A stretch of 64,000 nucleotides of DNA from Rebecca billardiae RCC1528 (taxonomy: Eukaryota > Haptophyta): the NCBI GenBank assembly GCA_965240325.2, contig OZ251251.1, positions 124,001 to 188,000 of the forward strand. The letters are read 5' to 3'. The position numbers and the translations under genes were made by a program. Below the pieces are notes generated by a model that did no database searches, was not told the origin of the DNA, and saw only the letters and a program-made list of their open reading frames with translations. Shown here piece by piece: positions 10,929 to 20,799 of this stretch (positions within the stretch are counted from its first letter, which is position 1; every line of letters starts with the position of its first letter).

Positions 10929-12212
10929 ATGACGACGCTCGAGCGCCCCGCCGACAAGTACTCGCCAACCTACTTCCTCGCCTCGCTCGGCACGGGCGGC
11001 ATCGCCGTCACCTTCTTCATGTACCCGCTCTTCTGGGTGCCGCACCCCGGCCGCACCGTGCCGATCTTCGAGGACATCGTCGCGGCGTGGTCGAAGGGCG
11101 ACGCGAGCCTGCAAGCCTCCGTCGTGCTCGCGATGGCGGGCATCCTCACCTTCGCGTTCCTCAACGTGCACTCGCTCGTGTGGAACCTGCGCGCCCACGC
11201 CGCGTTCAAGCAGACGCCCGCGTACGAGCGGCTGCGCCAGTCGCACGCCGAGTCCACGCTGATGGCTCAGCCGCTCGCGCTCGCGATGACGGTCAACGTC
11301 GTGTTCATCGTCGGCCTCGTGTTCGTGCCGCGCCTCTGGACGATCGTCGAGTACCTCTTCCCCGTCGCGATGACCGCCTTCGGCCTCATCACCGCCCAGG
11401 CCTTCCGCCTCCTCGCGCACTTCCTCGGGCGCGTGCTGACGGAGGGCGACCCGGCGCCTCACAACTCGTTCGCGCAGGTCACGCCCGCGTTCGCGATCGC
11501 GATGATCGCCGTGGGCTTCGCCGCGCCGGCGGCGATGAGCTCGAACCCGTCGACCGTCGCCGCCTCGCTCGTCTTCTCCACCACGCTCGGCACCTTCGCC
11601 ATCGTGTACGCCGTGCTCGCGGCAAGCATCGCTCTCTCATCGATGCTCAAGCACGGTACGTCGCAGGAGTCGGCGCCGACGCTCATGATCATCATTCCGA
11701 TCTGCACGGTGCTCGGCATCATGTTCATGCGGCAGGACCACGGCCTCCACGCCGAGTACGACGCGCACGCCAACGCCGGCGAGACCCTCGTCTTCCTCGC
11801 GCGCATGCTCGCCATCCAGCTCGCCTTCTTCTTCGTCGGCGGCGTCGTGCTGCGCTCGCACCGCTACCTGCGCGAGTACGTGCTCGGTCCCAAGGCGTCG
11901 GCGGGCTCGTACGCGCTGGTGTGCCCGTTCGTCGCGCTCTCCGTGATGCTGCACTTCTTCGTGAACAAGGGCCTCGTCGCCGCCGGCGTGTTCGCCAAGT
12001 ACTCCGCCGCGTACTGGGCGATCACCTCGCTGGCACTGCTCTCACAGGCCGTCGCGATCGGCCTGGTGGCGCGGCTGCACGCGCAGCACTTTGTGCGGCG
12101 CACGCCCACGGGCGGCGCCAAGCCCGTGGACCACGCCGCCGAAGTGGCGCCGGCTGGTGGGGCGGAGTCGGTGGACGACGCCCTCGAGCTGGGGCAGGGT
12201 CTGTCTGGATGA
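10929..12212 (+). CDS. Multi-spanning membrane protein, TDT/SLAC1-TehA-like (resembles bacterial TsoY family)
   Basis: An intronless 427-residue protein from ATG 10929 (MTTLERPADKYSPTYFLAS). About ten hydrophobic spans can be counted, for example AVTFFMYPLFWV, VVLAMAGILTFAFL, AMTVNVVFIVGLVF, LMIIIPICTVLGIMFM and AIQLAFFFVGGVVL, before a hydrophilic tail of about 50 residues. The opening KYSPxYFLASLGxGG..FFMY and PHPGR...FED recall bacterial proteins annotated as TsoY, in the tellurite-resistance/dicarboxylate and SLAC1 anion-channel fold. That assignment is from memory and not searched. Lack of introns and low-complexity tracts sets it apart from neighbours and would fit bacterial ancestry. 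Substrate unknown. Confidence 0.6.
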   Translation: MTTLERPADKYSPTYFLASLGTGGIAVTFFMYPLFWVPHPGRTVPIFEDIVAAWSKGDASLQASVVLAMAGILTFAFLNVHSLVWNLRAHAAFKQTPAYERLRQSHAESTLMAQPLALAMTVNVVFIVGLVFVPRLWTIVEYLFPVAMTAFGLITAQAFRLLAHFLGRVLTEGDPAPHNSFAQVTPAFAIAMIAVGFAAPAAMSSNPSTVAASLVFSTTLGTFAIVYAVLAASIALSSMLKHGTSQESAPTLMIIIPICTVLGIMFMRQDHGLHAEYDAHANAGETLVFLARMLAIQLAFFFVGGVVLRSHRYLREYVLGPKASAGSYALVCPFVALSVMLHFFVNKGLVAAGVFAKYSAAYWAITSLALLSQAVAIGLVARLHAQHFVRRTPTGGAKPVDHAAEVAPAGGAESVDDALELGQGLSG

Positions 12213-12716
12213 GTCGTCGTGCGCCATCGGCCATGATCATCATTACCGCTGTGAGCACTGAGATCCGTCGGATCCGAGCGCCGCGCGTCGCGGGCCGCCC
12301 TGCCGGCACGTCGCCGCGTGTACGACGCTCCATCATGCCGTTCGCACGCACGGCAGGGCGGCATCGCGCTGCTGGCTGCCCTGCCCGCGACTGACTCCCG
12401 GCCCGCCCGGGGATGCCAGTCGCGCCGACGACGCGCGGGACCGCCGGACCGTCGGGCCCGCGCGGGCCGGTACTAGCTCGTCGGTCGTGCCGCGCCGTTA
12501 CTTCCGCGCCGCCCGGGATGCTCGTCGATCGGTCTGGCGACTACGGATGAGTTGCATCATACATCGCGGGCTGCAGAGTGCAGGCGGCTCGTCAGGCTGG
12601 CACCAGTCAGACCTGGCGCCGTCCGCGCTACCTCCGACAGTCACGCGCCCGCTTGGTCATCGCGGTGTCAAGTCCGGCCGCGCATGCAGCACCGGCGGCG
12701 GCGGCTGTGGAGTCAA
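12213..12716. other. Intergenic DNA between convergent genes
   Basis: Lies between the ends of the TDT-like gene (+) and the PP2C gene (-). No coding evidence and no clear signal seen. Confidence 0.5.
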
Positions 12717-13296
12717 TCAAGCGAACATGTCGAAGCCGCCGGCGTCGCGCGCGGCGGCGGCGGCGGCGAACGCCGCGGCGACGGTCGCGACGGCCGCGGA
12801 CTGGCGCTGCTGCGACGCCGCGTGCTCGAGCGCCGCGCGCGCGAGCACGCGCCGCCCGCGCGCGCGGCTCTGCCACGGAAAGTGCACCACCATGGCAGTT
12901 ACATTATCCTGGGACCCTGCGGCGTACGCGGCACCGGCGATGGCGCGCGCGCCCGCCTCGGCGTCGGGCCAGTGCGCCGCGGCGACGTCGACGACCTGCT
13001 GGTCGCTCAGCACGTCGGTCACGCCGTCGCACACGACCGTGACGAACAGGTCCTCCGGCTGTAACGGTAACGTAACCGTCAGCTCGGGCTGCGCGGAGCA
13101 GATGGCCCGCGGCCGCTTGAGCGCGATGTCGCCGAGGCAGCGCGACATCGCGAGGAACGGGCGCATGCGCCGGACGAACTGGGGGGCGCCGCCCCCGCCG
13201 CCGCCGCCGCCGCTCGCGCCCCCAACGCCCGGCGCACGCACCACACCACCAACCCCACCCGCGACCGCCGCCCCCGCCGCCCCCGCGCCACCGCAC

Positions 13297-13337
<41 letters not shown>

Positions 13338-14499
13338 CATCAGCGGCCCGAGCGGCGTGGTGACGCGCCAAACGCCCTGCAGCTGCACGACCTCGCCGCC
13401 CGACGCGCGCACGCGCGCGCGCTCGTCCGGGCGGTCCGGCTGTGGGCGGGCGGGGCGGGGGGGGCGGGAGGGGTGGTGAGGGCGGGGGCAGCCGGCGCGG
13501 CGCGGGGGCGGCGAGATTGCAATCTCGGCGCGGCGCGGGGGCGGCGAGATTGCAATCTCGGCGCGTCGCGCACCTTGTGGTCGTCCGTGAGCGTGACGCA
13601 CCGCCCCGCGCGGCAGAGCAGCGCGCGGCAGTCGCCCACGTGCGCGATCGCGAGCGCCGTCCGCGCCGCCGCCTCCGTCGCCTCCGCGTCGTCTGAAAAC
13701 TCGGCGGCGACGGCGTCGGCGGCGGCGCACGCGGCGGCGGCGGCAGCGGCGGCGGCGGGTGATGGTGACGATGGCTCGGCGGCGGCGGCGGCGCGCGGCG
13801 GCAGTGGCGGCCACGCCGAGCTGCCCTCTGCCGCCCCGCCGCCGCCCGCCGCGCCGCCGCTCCCCGCCGCGCCCGCCGCGCCGCCGCCGCCACCCGCAGC
13901 GCCCGCCGCCGCCGCCGGCAGCTGACAGATGATTAAGGCAAGCGCGGTGGTGCCGCCGCCGCCGTTGGGCGGCGGCGCGGCGCGGTGCGCGCCGCCGGGC
14001 CCCGCCTGCCACTGCTGCTGCGCCGCCGCGGCGCGCTCGAGGAAGTCCGCGTCCACCTTCGGGAACGCGTACCTCAGCGCGTCCTCAGCGCGTGACACCG
14101 CCGTCGCCAGCGCGGCGGCGGTGGCGGCGGCGGTGGCGGCGGCGGTGGCGGCGGCGGCGGCGCCGCCGCCGGGGGCGTGGGCGTGTGCGCCGCCGGCGGC
14201 GGCGGGCGCGGCGGAGGGCGGCTCCTCGGTGTGCATGCGGCACAGCCCAGCGCACCGCCCGCCCGCCGCCCCGGCGCCACCGCCACCGCCGCCCGGCGCG
14301 GCGGCGGCAGCAGCAGCCGCGCTTGGCGCCGCTGCCGCCGCCTCAGCTGCCTCCGGCGGCGCCGGCCCGGCGCGCGGCGGCGGCGGCGGGGCGCTGACTA
14401 CGCCCGGCGGCGCGCAAGTGGGCACCGGGCTCGGCAGCGGCGAGTCCCACGACGCTCGCGCCCCGGCGGCGGCGGCGGCGGCGGCGTCCGGCGGCGGGC

Positions 14500-14557
<58 letters not shown>

Positions 14558-14906
14558 TGCCGCCGCCGCGGCGTGCGCCTCGGCCGCCTGCGCGTCAAGG
14601 CGCTCCTGCACGCACGCGTGCAGCCGCGCGGCCACGTAGTCCGCGCACGCGGTGCCGCCGTGCCCGTCGTACAGCCCGAAGAACGCCATCTCCGGAGCCG
14701 GCCCGTCCGGACCCGGCCCGTCCGGACTCCGCACGTCCGGACTTTGCGCGGGCCCGGACTGTCCGGGCGGGGCGCCGGACTGCGCGGGCGGCGGCGCTGG
14801 GCTGTGCGCCGGCGGCGGCGGCGGCGGCGGTGGCGTCGTCGTCGTGCCGCCGGGGATGGCGCCGCGCGGCGGGCGCCCCGCGCGGCGCGCCGCCGCCGCC
14901 ACGCCG

Positions 14907-14938
<32 letters not shown>

Positions 14939-15793
14939 CGGCGGCGCGCGGCGCACCGGCGGGCAGCGTAACGGCATCGCCATCGTGTAACGGTCTTCGA
15001 GCGAGGCGCGGCGGCCTTGCCACGACTCGCCGCCGGCGAGCAGGCGCTCGGCGAGCGGCAGCGCGACGTCGGCCGGCGGCGGCGCGCGCGGCGCGGCCCA
15101 CGGCTGCGCCACCGCCGGCCGCGGCGCGGGCTGCGCGCGCGCAGCCGCCGGCCGCCACGCCGCGGCCGCCGGCGGCGGCGGCGACGGCGCCGCCGCGCGC
15201 GCGGCGTGCGGCGGCGCGCCGCCGCCGCCGCCCAGGGCTGGCACGGGCGGCTCGGACGCAAGCACGCCGAGCACGCCGGGCCCCGCCAGCGCCGCCGCCG
15301 GGTACCGGCGCGGCAGCGGCGCCGAGCACGTCGGCGCCACCGGCGCCTGGCGCCGTGGCAGCGGTTGAGTCAGCGGCTGCTGCAGCATCGGCGAGGGTGG
15401 CGCGACGGCCGCGGCGGCGGCGGCCGCGGCGCCGGCGCTGGCGGGCTGCGCGAGCAGCGGCTGGGGCAGGCTCGCGCGACACGCGCCGCCCTCCGCACCG
15501 CCGCCCTCGCCCAGCTCGGCGCGCGCGGCGCGCGGCGGCGGCGGGCGCGCCGCGCCGCCACCGCCGCCGCCGCCGTGTCTAGGCTGCCTGGGCGCAAGGG
15601 CCGGGGAGGCGAAGGCGAAGGCGTGGGCGCCGTTCGGCGGCGGCGGCGGCGCGCGCGCGTCGCGCGGCTCGGCGGCGTGCCGCGCCGCCGCGCCGGGCGC
15701 GGGCACCGCCGCCACGCCCGGACCAGCCGGACCGTCGCTGCCGCTCAGCGTCGGCGGGCGCGCATGCTGCAGTGGCGGCTGCAAGGCTTCGGA

Positions 15794-15826
<33 letters not shown>

Positions 15827-16597
15827 CGCGGCGCCGCCGCCGCCGCCGCCACCGTTGCCGAGCGCGCCGCCGCCGTTGGCGAGGAAGCGTGCGCCGGCGA
15901 GCGCGTGGGGCACGTCGGGCTCGTGCGCCTCGGCGGTGGCATCGCCGTCCCGCCGGGCTCCGCCGCCCACGCCGCCCACGCCGCCGCCGTCGGGTCCGCG
16001 CGTGCGTGCGAGCTTGCGCGCCCGCACCGCCACCGGCGTCGGCGGCTGCGTGCGCGCGGCGGCGGCGGCGGCGGCGGCGGCGGCACCTCGCCTGGCCCAG
16101 GTGGGGCTGGGCCCGAGGGCCTCCTCGCTCTCGTCGTCGTCCGCGTCGTCGTCCCCGTCCTCGCCCGTGTCGTCGCTCGCCGCGCCGCGGGCGCGCGGCG
16201 CGGGCGGCGCATACGCACCACGGCCGTGCGGGCCACAGTGCTCGGCGTCGTCGTCGCGCGTGCGGCGGCGGCCGGCGGCGGGGCGGTAGGTGCCAGCGTA
16301 CGGCTCGGGGCCGCGCTGCCACGCGCCATCGCGCCACGGCCCGCGCGGCACGCGCAGGTGCGCGTCGCGCGCGTCGCGCGTCTCGACGGCCAGCTGGCGG
16401 TCGAGCGCGCGCGCGCCGAGCGCGCCGAGCCCGCCGGCGGCGCGCGGCTCGCGCTCGGCGGAGCGCGAGTGTGTGGGCGAGTGGTCGCGGGAGTGGGGCG
16501 AGTCGCCCGCCGCCGAGCCGCCACGCCGGCCGCCCAGCCGCTCGGCCGCCGCGCGCTCGCGCACCGCGCGCAGCGGGGACGTCTGCCGCCTGCTCAT
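12717..16597 (-). CDS. PP2C-family (PPM) Ser/Thr protein phosphatase with very large low-complexity insertions
   Basis: Two exons: 16597-13574 and 13439-12717. The 134-base intron (donor GTGCGC, acceptor CACAG, phase 0) restores LTDDHK|PDRPDERARV, a classic PP2C junction. Product about 1248 residues against about 300 for a PP2C core. Core motifs in order: RRASLEDR (about 530), GLYDGHGG (about 645), TTALALIICQL, AIAHVGDCRALLC (about 985), PFLAMSRCLGD, VTVVCDGVTDVLS (about 1140), SQDNVTAMVV. The metal-binding acidic positions are present, so activity is plausible. Poly-Ala, Gly and Pro tracts separate every motif. Some inserts may be unrecognised introns: the one after RCPP begins with a GTGCGC donor-like site and could end just before MAFFGLYDGHGG. 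The first 500 residues are basic and Ser/Pro/Arg-rich. Start at ATG 16597 (MSRRQTSPLR). Confidence 0.8.
13513..13559. repeat. Duplicated 14-bp perfect palindrome in the PP2C intron
   Basis: GAGATTGCAATCTC occurs at 13513-13526 and 13546-13559, each inside GGCGGCG...GGCGCG flanks (33-bp period). Both copies are inside the intron. Confidence 0.9.
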
Positions 16598-16883
16598 CGC
16601 GAGAGCAGCGCGCACTGCGGGCGGCGGCGGCAGGTGGAGTTGCAAGGGACCGCGCGGTTGGTTATTGGTTACTTGGTTACTTGGTTGCACCAGGCGGGTG
16701 AACTACTGAACTATCATACGAACTACTAATTAGCATTAGGTAACTGGTTACCCCGTCGGTTGTGAACTTGCGATGTCTCGGACTTATCACTGAACTGGGC
16801 GAAAACTTTCAAGCATGCGTTGATTGGTTTAACCACGTGGCTCGCGACGATGACGATAGTGCCAGGTGGCGGGGACGCGGTAT
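16598..16883. other. Upstream region of the PP2C gene
   Basis: Contains short GGTTACTT-type tandem runs (about 16661-16686) and the near-palindrome GGTAACTGGTTACC (16739-16752). Would hold the PP2C promoter. No gene seen. Confidence 0.4.
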
Positions 16884-17070
16884 TCAAATATTTGGTGGTA
16901 GCGGACCGTTTTCTTTTTGATAATCATATCATCCTCTTCATATGGGTTTTCCAAGTGATTATCATGGATGAGCGCTCAATCGAACAATATTGGAAAACCT
17001 CTCGATTCGACGCGATGACCAAGGCCTTTGAGTCCGGTTCGGCCCCTGCCCACGCCTGCACAAGTACTGG
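16884..17070. repeat. 187-bp direct repeat, left copy
   Basis: Identical base for base to 19979-20165. Begins TCAAATATTTGGTGGTAGCG and ends CTGCACAAGTACTGG. Markedly less GC-rich than surrounding DNA. The last 36 codons or so and stop of the orphan gene on the minus strand lie in it. Confidence 0.95.
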
Positions 17071-19877
17071 GCGCGCCCGGGTTCGTCGCGCTCCGACAGG
17101 TTGGTCTCCTCAGCGTACTCGGTGGTGCCCCCAAGGAGGTTGTTCAGCATGCCCGTGTGCTCCGGCGCGCGCGGGCGCGTGTTGGCCGCCGACGTGCTGG
17201 CGCGCTGCAGGGCGCGCTCGAGCCCAGACGATCCGTCGCCGCGCGGGAGGCTGATGACGACGAGATCGGCCTGCCGGTTGAAGAGATCGGCCGCCTCGGC
17301 GGTGCTGCCCGCGTCGAGCACGCTGGCGCCGAGCACCGACCCATCTCCGGACCTGTTGAGCGTGGCCAGCCTCACCTCGTGCACGGCGTCGGTGGCGGGG
17401 GTGTGCGGCTGAGCGGGCTCGCGCGCCTCGGCGCAGCACGGCGCGCCGTGAGCCGCGGTGGGGGGTTGCGCCCGGCAGCACTCGGCACGGCGGCAGCTGT
17501 CCCGCTGCGCCTCCACCGCGCGGTGGTAGCTTGCGCGCAGGTGGCGAGCCACGACCGTGCTGATCTCGCCCACAGTTGTGGCGGCGGCGACGTCCATGAG
17601 GTTGAACGCGTGCGCGCGCGGAGCCGCCTCTGACGCCTCCTCGAGCACACCCGCGCCCATGTGCACCATGCGCTCAGCCGGGATGCACAGGTGCCAGCTC
17701 GGCGGGATCCTCGCCCACGCGTCGGCGCCGCCGGCCCTGCCCGCTGCGCCACCGCTCACCTGCGCGCTGGGTGGCAGCGACCAGCTCGAGAGCAGCTCGG
17801 TAGGGAGCGGCAGGCGTTGCCACTCGTACGTGAGCGGCAGCGCCGGCCTCGACGCGTCGTGCTCCCGCCCAGGGAAGGGCGGCTCGGCGTCCTGCGCGCG
17901 CGCTCGCCTCACCGACCTGTGGCGGTGGTGATGGGGGGGCACTTCGCCGCAGCCGTGGTCGTGCGCGGCGGCAGCACTCAGATTCGCGGCGCGCACGCAG
18001 AGGAGCATGGGCACGTCCGCGATGCGCACAGCGTAGCGCGGCACGCTCGTGCCGGCTTGGTAGTGGTCCACGATGCCGGCGCAGCCGTTGAATTGCCGGC
18101 TCACCTGCAGCCCGCACAGCACGACCCGTGCGCCTGGCCGATGCGCGCGGCTGTGCTGCTCACGCTGCTCGCGCAGCATCGAGCGCGCCACCGCCGCCAC
18201 GGAGGACTCCTCGTCGTTGAAGAAGGTGTGCGTGGCCCACGTCGCCGCGCCGGGGAGCACGTCCAGAACGCCGCGCAGCTGCACCACGAGGAGCGGCACG
18301 GGCGGATCGGCGAACGCTCGCTTGAGCCGCTGCAGCTGCAGGCGGCAGGCGTTCTGCGACTTGGGGCCGAGCGTGAGCTTGGACAGCTGCCGCGTGCCCA
18401 CCGCGAGCCTGCGTGCGATGAGCAGCCGCACGCTCTGCTCAGGCGTCCAGCCCCGTTCCCCCCCCACAGAGTGCACACCGACGAGGGCGGCCACGCATCG
18501 CAGACGATCCTCGTCCCCAGCATCCGCGCGCGCCATGGTGGGGTCAGCCTCGCGCAGCCAGCTCACACTCGACTGCAGGATGTCCAGACCAGGGAGCTCG
18601 GTCGAGGTGGGGCAGCGCATGCTCAGCAGCGCGGAGGCGGCCGGTGGAGCGAGTGCGCAGGCCAGCCGCACGAGCAGCGGCATTGTCATCTCCGGGTTGT
18701 CCGTCGAGGCGCTCACTGGCGTGGGCACTGGGTTGTCGTTTGAGGCAGCCGTCGTGTTGTGCTGCTCCCTGCTCACGAAGGCGGCGCACGTGGCGCTCAC
18801 CGCCGCGCGCGCCGCGCTCGACACCGAGCGGGTGGGCTCGTCATCGGCCGCTGCAGTTTTCGGACGCTTCGCGTCGTACGCCGTGTCGTCGCGATCAGCG
18901 GGGAGCGCCTCGCAGCTCGTGGTCGCCTGGGACTCCGTGTGCGTGTGAGTTGGGGTGTTGTCTCTGCCTCCGGCGTTCACGCCGCAGGAGCCAGCATCAT
19001 GCTGCTGTGCGCTCGGCTGCGCGTGCAGGTACCGAACGTGCTCCTCTGCCGTGAGCTCGCGCTCCCCCGTGGTCGCCAGCTCGAATTGCGCGGCGCGCAA
19101 CTCGTGCTCGGAGCCGTCGTCCGCGCGCACCTCGTACCACGGGAGGGAGCACTGCTGTGCTCCAGCCACCGCCGCCGGATGCGCTCCTGTCACCACCCCG
19201 CGCATCTCGTGATTGGCGTCGCCGGCGTGGATGCGCACGGTGCACCCGGGCAGCACGAGGCCTTGCCGAGAGAGCTGCAGCGGCGAGCTCGCCAGCGAGA
19301 TCTGCCCGCACTCGGCGAGGACTGTGCTGCCGTCGGGTTTGAGCACCTTGTACGCAACGGCAGGAGACTGCTGTCGGTTGCTGTCCACTGCTCGCAGCAC
19401 GGTGCATGGCGCAAGGCTCGAGCGGCGCGTCTCGTCGCGCATGACGATCTGTGCGCCACTCACCGCTCCCGGCACCACGCCCCAGCACATGCCGTCGTGT
19501 GGGAGGCGCTGTGTGAAAGCGCTGCGCACCAGGAGGTTCTCGATGCATTCACGATCTGAGGCCGCCTCGGCGTCCACGAGCGATCGGACGTGCTGCGTGG
19601 CGCGAGCAGAGTCGTTATCGTGAGCGTCGGTGCGCGCGCGGCGCGGTCCGAGATCCGGAGCCATGGGCGCATGCGCCGGCACGGCGGCCACCGTCGCGAG
19701 CAGCAGCTGCGACGCCATGGAGGAGCGGTCGCTGGGGCGAGCGTGTGGGTCGTTGTTCGTTCGCCGTGGTCGTTCAGTGGGTCGCTTTCGCGCCCGCCGG
19801 TCGTCGGTCCGGGCAAGGGCTCGCTCGCGGTCCGTTGTTCCCGAGACACTTGGCCCAACTCGATCGCAAGGGCACAT
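16962..19877 (-). CDS. Orphan 971-residue protein with two SH3-like segments, flanked by direct repeats
   Basis: One uninterrupted frame of 2.9 kb from ATG 19877 (MCPCDRVGPS); a second in-frame ATG at 19718 (MASQLLLATV) is equally possible. Composition is balanced (Trp, Tyr, Phe, Asn, Lys present), unlike the Arg/Ala shadow frames common here, so it is probably real. I recognise no enzyme domain. Two segments look like small beta-barrel (SH3/Tudor-like) modules: about 205-265 (LPGCTVRIHAGDANHEMRGV then WYEVRADDG) and about 580-640 (ARVVLCGLQVSRQFNGCAGI then RYAVRIADV and AANLS). The latter fits a 'gL..NG..G.V...RY.V....NL' pattern often seen in algal proteins. A basic helical stretch (SVRLLIARRLAVGTRQLSKL) lies between. 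An AT-rich TATA-like stretch sits just upstream near 19895-19920. No reverse transcriptase or transposase signature seen. Confidence 0.6.
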   Translation of the reverse strand: MCPCDRVGPSVSGTTDRERALARTDDRRARKRPTERPRRTNNDPHARPSDRSSMASQLLLATVAAVPAHAPMAPDLGPRRARTDAHDNDSARATQHVRSLVDAEAASDRECIENLLVRSAFTQRLPHDGMCWGVVPGAVSGAQIVMRDETRRSSLAPCTVLRAVDSNRQQSPAVAYKVLKPDGSTVLAECGQISLASSPLQLSRQGLVLPGCTVRIHAGDANHEMRGVVTGAHPAAVAGAQQCSLPWYEVRADDGSEHELRAAQFELATTGERELTAEEHVRYLHAQPSAQQHDAGSCGVNAGGRDNTPTHTHTESQATTSCEALPADRDDTAYDAKRPKTAAADDEPTRSVSSAARAAVSATCAAFVSREQHNTTAASNDNPVPTPVSASTDNPEMTMPLLVRLACALAPPAASALLSMRCPTSTELPGLDILQSSVSWLREADPTMARADAGDEDRLRCVAALVGVHSVGGERGWTPEQSVRLLIARRLAVGTRQLSKLTLGPKSQNACRLQLQRLKRAFADPPVPLLVVQLRGVLDVLPGAATWATHTFFNDEESSVAAVARSMLREQREQHSRAHRPGARVVLCGLQVSRQFNGCAGIVDHYQAGTSVPRYAVRIADVPMLLCVRAANLSAAAAHDHGCGEVPPHHHRHRSVRRARAQDAEPPFPGREHDASRPALPLTYEWQRLPLPTELLSSWSLPPSAQVSGGAAGRAGGADAWARIPPSWHLCIPAERMVHMGAGVLEEASEAAPRAHAFNLMDVAAATTVGEISTVVARHLRASYHRAVEAQRDSCRRAECCRAQPPTAAHGAPCCAEAREPAQPHTPATDAVHEVRLATLNRSGDGSVLGASVLDAGSTAEAADLFNRQADLVVISLPRGDGSSGLERALQRASTSAANTRPRAPEHTGMLNNLLGGTTEYAEETNLSERDEPGRAQYLCRRGQGPNRTQRPWSSRRIERFSNIVRLSAHP

Positions 19878-19978
19878 CGCGCGGCGATGGTGCGGAATTT
19901 GTTATTTTATTCGATTTATCGTCTGCAGTCTGCTCGTTTTGGCCCTACTTTCAGAGGAAAAGGGTATTGGACAATTTG

Positions 19979-20165
19979 TCAAATATTTGGTGGTAGCGGA
20001 CCGTTTTCTTTTTGATAATCATATCATCCTCTTCATATGGGTTTTCCAAGTGATTATCATGGATGAGCGCTCAATCGAACAATATTGGAAAACCTCTCGA
20101 TTCGACGCGATGACCAAGGCCTTTGAGTCCGGTTCGGCCCCTGCCCACGCCTGCACAAGTACTGG
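19979..20165. repeat. 187-bp direct repeat, right copy
   Basis: Identical to 16884-17070. Together the copies bracket a 3282-bp unit containing only the orphan gene. The flanks differ immediately outside each copy, and no target-site duplication is evident. Confidence 0.95.
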
Positions 20166-20175
20166 TTCCTCAGCA

Positions 20176-20263
20176 GTGGTTATCGGCATCGTGGTTATCG
20201 GCATTATTGTCGGCACGAGATAATCAAGAGCCGGGGTTCAGTGTTTGAACCTCTTGGCTCTTG
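20176..20263. repeat. 15-bp tandem repeat followed by a long imperfect hairpin
   Basis: GTGGTTATCGGCATC occurs twice in tandem (20176-20205). At 20225-20263, CAAGAGCC pairs with GGCTCTTG and the inner GGTTCA pairs with TGAACC around a GTGTT loop, with a small internal bulge. It lies just past the right 187-bp repeat. Confidence 0.8.
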
Positions 20264-20799
20264 TACTCACACGCGTCAAACCACCAGGCTTTCTGGATAT
20301 GATCCGGCTTGTGAAACGTTGCAATACCAAGAGTCGAAAGCTCGAAGTTCGTTGATGTGGCTCTCCCGGTTCGCCTCCAATGACGGCGAACACTTCGCGA
20401 ACGGCAATCAACCGCTCGCGTCAATACCAACAAGTACCCCTTACGAGCTCAGAATTGCGTACGGCTCGCTGGGCGCTGGCGACTGTCCATCGGAAGCTTC
20501 GGCTCTGCATGGACCACTGCATCTACCTATGGGGGTAACGGAAGAAAAAAATAACGCGACAAGTTCCAAGTCCGGCACGAGCAGTGGCGCGCGCGCCCAT
20601 CCTTCGTGCGATCGCCCCATAACGGTGCGCCTATCCGGTGCGCCGCCTTCATCGAGCTCACGGCAGCCTGCCGCAGGGTCCGCGCCTCGCCGGAGCCCGC
20701 GAGTTCCGCCAGCCTGCGCCTCCGCCGGGCCGCCACGGGCGCGGCGCGGCGGCGCCGGCTCCGCCGAGCCACCGCGTCCGGCGGCGCCGGTGCGCGCGC
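20264..20799. other. Intergenic region downstream of the cyclase-like gene
   Basis: No gene supported; the short frames have no family resemblance. The cyclase-like gene ends at 20800 on the minus strand. Confidence 0.5.

Noticed and set aside
14398-16729. Plus-strand frames opposite the PP2C gene
   Set aside because: Nearly pure Arg/Ala/Pro repeats from GCC/GGC tracts. PP2C motifs are on the other strand.
16820-17254. Small plus-strand frame with a hydrophobic stretch (FKYLVVADRFLFDNHIILFI) in both 187-bp repeats
   Set aside because: It begins in unrelated sequence at each copy and overlaps the orphan gene. Hydrophobicity follows from the AT-rich repeat. Kept as a repeat, not a gene.
16884-20165. 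Interpretation as a standard LTR retrotransposon
   Set aside because: Repeats lack TG...CA ends, the interior has no reverse transcriptase, RNase H, integrase or primer-binding site that I can see, and no target-site duplication is evident.
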